The notes under the pieces are model-generated. The model was given only the letters and a program-made list of their open reading frames with translations, was not told the DNA's origin and ran no database searches. Made by a program: the position numbers and the translations under genes. Shown one piece after another: positions 61,784 through 64,000 of a stretch of 64,000 nucleotides of DNA (position 1 is its first letter; the number at the start of each line of letters is the position of its first letter). Origin of the DNA: Palsa-504 sp963705835 (GTDB lineage: Bacteria > Actinomycetota > Actinomycetes > Streptosporangiales > Streptosporangiaceae); the NCBI GenBank assembly GCA_963705835.1, contig CAVPLC010000045.1, positions 1-64,000 on the forward strand. The letters run 5' to 3'.

Positions 61784-63114
61784 TGTGCTGTCGCGGGACA
61801 TGTGTCGCAGGTTTGTCGCCGATGTTATGACACAGGTCAGGCGGCGGGGGTGAGGGTGCCCTGGTAGCGCTTGTCGTGGTTGAGGTGGATGTGGCCGATG
61901 GGGGTGCCGTCGGGGTCGTAGACGGTGACGTGGCCGTTGTCGCGGATGGCGGTGACCTTGGTGCCGGAGCGGCCGGGGCCGAGGTAGATGGCCAGGCGGG
62001 CGCCGATGGCGATGGTGCCGTTGGCGGCGACGGTGAGCTTGTGGATGGTGGCGTCGTCCTGGCGGGGCAGGTGGCCGGGGCCGCCGTGGGCTGCGGCGGT
62101 GTCCCAGGCGCGGCGCGGGGTGGTGTTGATGGCGGTGTGGTGCCGGCGGGTGTTGTACCAGGCCCGGTACTGATCCAGCAGGGGCTGGAGCTCGGCGAGG
62201 GTGGCGGGGGCGGGCTGGCGGGCGAGCCAGTTCTTGAGGGTCTGGTGGTGGCGTTCGACCTTGCCGCAGGTCTGCGGGTGGTAGGGGCTGGAGTGGATGA
62301 GCCGGGCGCCCAGGGCGGCCACGGCGCGGGCGAAGGCGCCCTGGCCGCGGGACGGGCCGCCGCTGAAGGCGGTGCCGTTGTCGCATAGCACGATCCCCGG
62401 GGCGCCGTGCGCGGCCGCCGCGGCCTTGATCGCGGTGGCCGCGGCGGCGGCGGTCTCGGCGTCCGCGGCCCGGCAGGCGGCCAGCAGCCGGGTGCAGTCA
62501 TCCAGCACGTCGAACACCACGACCGGGGTGCCGTCGGCGAGCTTGACCTCGGTCGCGTCGATCTGGTAGCAGTCCCGCGGCCGGGCGTAGGCGAACCGGC
62601 GGAACGAGGACTTCGGCCGCTTGGCCGGCTGCGGGGTGACCAGGCCCTCCCGCTTGAGGATCTTGTTCACCGTGGACCGGTGCGGCACCCGCCAGCCCCG
62701 CCCCGCCCAGCCGTCCCGCCCGGCCACCGGGGCCAGCGCCGCGATGATCATGTCCGCGCCGTTATCAGGTGCCAGCTCCTCCCGGAGCCGCACGATCTCG
62801 GCCACCACCGGCGGCGGGCTCGCGCCCGGAGAGGTCTTCGGCCGCCGCGACCGGGGCTGCCAGGACCCCTCGGCCCCGATCCGCGCCCGGTGCCGGTAGA
62901 ACGTCCGCCGGTCCACCCCGTTGTCCCGGCACCACCGGGCCACATTGGTGATCTTCACCCCGGCCGTGACCGCCGCATCCATGTACTTCATTCTCGCCGC
63001 CTGTCTCGTCATGACCAAGGCCATAACGGGTCTCAGGCGACACATGCCGCACGCCACGCCGGTGTGTCACATCAACGGCGACATGAACTGTGTCACATCA
63101 CCCCAGACTGAACA
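61784..63114. mobile_element. Complete IS481-family insertion sequence
   Basis: 1331 bp flanked by a 14-bp direct repeat, ACGGTGGTAACCGG (61770-61783 and 63115-63128). Left end begins TGTGCTGTCGCGGGACATGT; right end on the other strand begins TGTTCAGTCTGGGGTGATGT. These align as imperfect inverted repeats that continue with CAG and TGTCGCCG. One intact transposase fills it. It sits between the cupin and rnhA. Confidence 0.85.
61837..63012 (-). CDS. IS481-family DDE transposase
   Basis: About 391 residues from ATG 63012; the frame is open to 63057. A helix-turn-helix region (TAGVKITNVARWCRDNGVD RRTFYRHRARIG) precedes the rve/integrase catalytic core: Asp in YQIDATEVKLADG, Asp in IVLCDNGTAFSGG, Glu in GKVERHHQTLKNW. 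PHRSTVNKILKREGL is the second helix pair. All three catalytic residues are intact, so it may be active. The start is uncertain because there is no clear Shine-Dalgarno. Confidence 0.88.
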   Translation of the reverse strand: MTRQAARMKYMDAAVTAGVKITNVARWCRDNGVDRRTFYRHRARIGAEGSWQPRSRRPKTSPGASPPPVVAEIVRLREELAPDNGADMIIAALAPVAGRDGWAGRGWRVPHRSTVNKILKREGLVTPQPAKRPKSSFRRFAYARPRDCYQIDATEVKLADGTPVVVFDVLDDCTRLLAACRAADAETAAAAATAIKAAAAAHGAPGIVLCDNGTAFSGGPSRGQGAFARAVAALGARLIHSSPYHPQTCGKVERHHQTLKNWLARQPAPATLAELQPLLDQYRAWYNTRRHHTAINTTPRRAWDTAAAHGGPGHLPRQDDATIHKLTVAANGTIAIGARLAIYLGPGRSGTKVTAIRDNGHVTVYDPDGTPIGHIHLNHDKRYQGTLTPAA

Positions 63115-63128
63115 ACGGTGGTAACCGG
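63115..63128. repeat. Target-site duplication, right copy
   Basis: ACGGTGGTAACCGG directly after the right end of the IS; matches the left copy exactly. Confidence 0.85.
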
Positions 63129-63167
63129 CACGCTGCCACATCGTCCCGGCGGAGCAGACGCGGGACA

Positions 63168-63617
63168 CTAGCCTCCTGACCGGACCGCGGCTTCCTCGAT
63201 GCCCAGGCGGGCCAGCGCGTCGGCGCGCTCGTTGCCCTCGTCGCCCGCGTGACCCTTCACCCACTGCCACGTGACCTCGTGGCCGTTCATGGCCTGGACC
63301 AGCCTGCGCCACAGGTCCGCGTTCTTGACCGGCTTCTTGGCCGAGGTCAGCCAGCCGTTGCGCTGCCAGCCCTTGATCCATTTGGTGATTCCGTCCAGCA
63401 GGTACTTGCTGTCCGTGTGCAACTGCACCTTGGCCGGGCGGTTCAGCACCTCCAGGGCCTGGATCGCCGCCATCAGCTCCATCCGGTTGTTGGTGGTCTG
63501 CGGGTCGCTGCCGTGCAGTTCCTTCACCGTGCCGTTCCAGCGCAGCACCACCCCCCAGCCGCCCGGTCCGGGGTTCCCGCTGCACGCGCCGTCGGTGTAG
63601 ATAACGACCTCGGTCAT
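63168..63617 (-). CDS. rnhA: Ribonuclease HI
   Basis: 149 residues. The metal-binding set is complete: Asp9 in YTDGACSGNPG, Glu47 in NRMELMAAI, Asp69 in HTDSKYLLDG and Asp133 in GNERADALARL, with VKGHAGDEGNERA containing the catalytic His. The handle region LTSAKKPVKNADLWRRL is also present. It degrades RNA in RNA-DNA hybrids. It converges on the tail of the IS and is divergent from the tRNA gene. Confidence 0.93.
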   Translation of the reverse strand: MTEVVIYTDGACSGNPGPGGWGVVLRWNGTVKELHGSDPQTTNNRMELMAAIQALEVLNRPAKVQLHTDSKYLLDGITKWIKGWQRNGWLTSAKKPVKNADLWRRLVQAMNGHEVTWQWVKGHAGDEGNERADALARLGIEEAAVRSGG

Positions 63618-63715
63618 GCCCGGAAGGTTACGCCCTGACCGGACCTGGTGACGCCCCGCGGGCCCCGGGTGATTTGCTTTGGTCGCCTGGAGTTCATACA
63701 GTTAAGACACACCGA

Positions 63716-63792
63716 CGCGGGGTGGAGCAGTTCGGTAGCTCGCTGGGCTCATAACCCAGAGGTCGAGGGTTCAAATCCCTCCCCCGCTACCA
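63716..63792 (+). tRNA. Initiator tRNA-fMet (CAT)
   Basis: 77 nt with CCA encoded. Anticodon loop CTCATAA in a stem with three G-C pairs (GGG/CCC), TPsiC arm GAGGG-TTCAAAT-CCCTC. The first base C and base T72 do not pair (C1-U72), the mark of bacterial initiator tRNA. D-loop contains TTCGGTAG. Confidence 0.93.
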
Positions 63793-63800
63793 AGGCCAGA

Positions 63801-63827
63801 GGCCCTTTCTCGACCAGAGAAAGGGCC
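63801..63827 (+). terminator. Terminator after tRNA-fMet
   Basis: GGCCCTTTCTC (63801-63811) pairs perfectly with GAGAAAGGGCC (63817-63827) over a 5-base loop, starting eight bases after the tRNA. It is followed by TTCTGC rather than a T-run. Confidence 0.75.
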
Positions 63828-63916
63828 TTCTGCATGTGGTCCGCTAACGGATATGTAGATGTGGCTCTCGTTCAGGCCGCCTGCCGGAGCCTCCGTCGGC
63901 CCTCGCGTCCTGGTGA

Positions 63917-64000
63917 TTATCTGTGATCTCGACGGCGGCAATCCAGGGTGGCCTGGACCAGGTCGCGGGCTTCGGCGTAGCGGCCCAGGTGACGCATGGA
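63917..64000 (-). CDS. C-terminal end of a TPR-type protein, incomplete
   Basis: The minus strand reads MRHLGRYAEARDLVQATLDC then RRRDHR and stops at TAA 63917-63919. The GRYAEAR pattern is typical of tetratricopeptide repeats in actinobacterial NB-ARC/SARP-type proteins. The gene continues beyond the window, so domain order and function cannot be judged. The lead into the tRNA terminator region (63828-63916) shows no gene. Confidence 0.45.
   Translation of the reverse strand, partial: SMRHLGRYAEARDLVQATLDCRRRDHR

Noticed and set aside
63692..63706. Another GntR-type operator (TTCATACAGTTAAG)
   Set aside because: Only one half-site matches and it lies before a tRNA gene, away from the regulon.
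63660..64000. Integration site at tRNA-fMet
   Set aside because: No integrase gene and no direct repeat of the tRNA 3' end were seen in the window.

Overview
The window looks like a high-GC actinomycete chromosome (Actinomycetota; the gene set suggests a Streptosporangiales-like soil organism, but the family is a guess). The signs are a 13E12/DUF222 HNH protein, a RipC-like NlpC/P60 protein, short Z-isoprenyl diphosphate synthase, PIN-PhoH protein, leaderless GTG/ATG starts, LAL-type LuxR and GntR/FCR regulators, and codons nearly always ending in G or C. The first ~3.3 kb differs: an adenylate cyclase/alpha-beta hydrolase fusion and a CaiB-type CoA-transferase with rhizobial (alphaproteobacterial) style and visibly lower GC. 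It is probably a chimeric join or a recent transfer, with the boundary near 3261-3430.

Layout. 3.1-7.3 kb: a Clp-N repeat protein, a hypothetical gene, a nucleotidyltransferase, and a wHTH-MNT/HEPN toxin-antitoxin-like pair. 7.3-11.2 kb (minus strand): aldehyde dehydrogenase, medium-chain oxidoreductase and a Tat-exported metallo-beta-lactamase-fold enzyme. 11.6-24.5 kb: a LAL regulator, then a catabolic gene set (class II aldolase-like protein, two VOC/extradiol dioxygenase-like proteins, a SnoaL-like protein, a YCII protein, a 3-hydroxyisobutyrate-dehydrogenase-type enzyme, a fumarylacetoacetate-hydrolase-type enzyme, a DUF1857 SRPBCC protein and a BBE flavoenzyme). A GntR/FCD regulator is encoded inside it, and copies of one palindrome, AAACTGYATRCAGTTT, lie at three of its promoters. 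I consider this the best candidate for an undescribed pathway.

24.5-30.7 kb: an ABC-2 exporter divergent from an SPFH/band-7 gene with a ribbon-helix-helix gene, a KYRLYD-type membrane protein carrying a hairpin repeat in its coding sequence, and selD. 30.7-37.7 kb: a membrane protein, a PlsC acyltransferase, and zur divergent from a zinc/manganese ABC uptake operon with a Zur box on its promoter. 37.7-44.9 kb: a thioredoxin-domain (YyaL) protein, an FtsX/MacB-like ectodomain fused to NlpC/P60, an acyl-CoA dehydrogenase with its TetR regulator and a perfect operator, and a second SPFH-RHH cassette. 45-47.4 kb: isoprenyl synthase and PIN-PhoH. 47.4-59.6 kb: an envelope-glycan region (GT2, class III aminotransferase, IspD-like cytidylyltransferase, DUF5941, GT87, GT-C, dolichyl-phosphate-mannose-type GT2, GT4, flippase-like protein). 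59.7-64 kb: EamA exporter, MBL lactonase-like enzyme, cupin, a complete IS481-family element, rnhA, initiator tRNA-fMet and the end of a TPR-type gene.

At least fourteen sites in eleven genes need exactly one base removed to restore a family-typical protein, always the same direction. This points to residual insertion errors in the assembly rather than decay, so these genes are given as single broken CDSs. All positions and motifs were read by eye; no database search or composition calculation was run.
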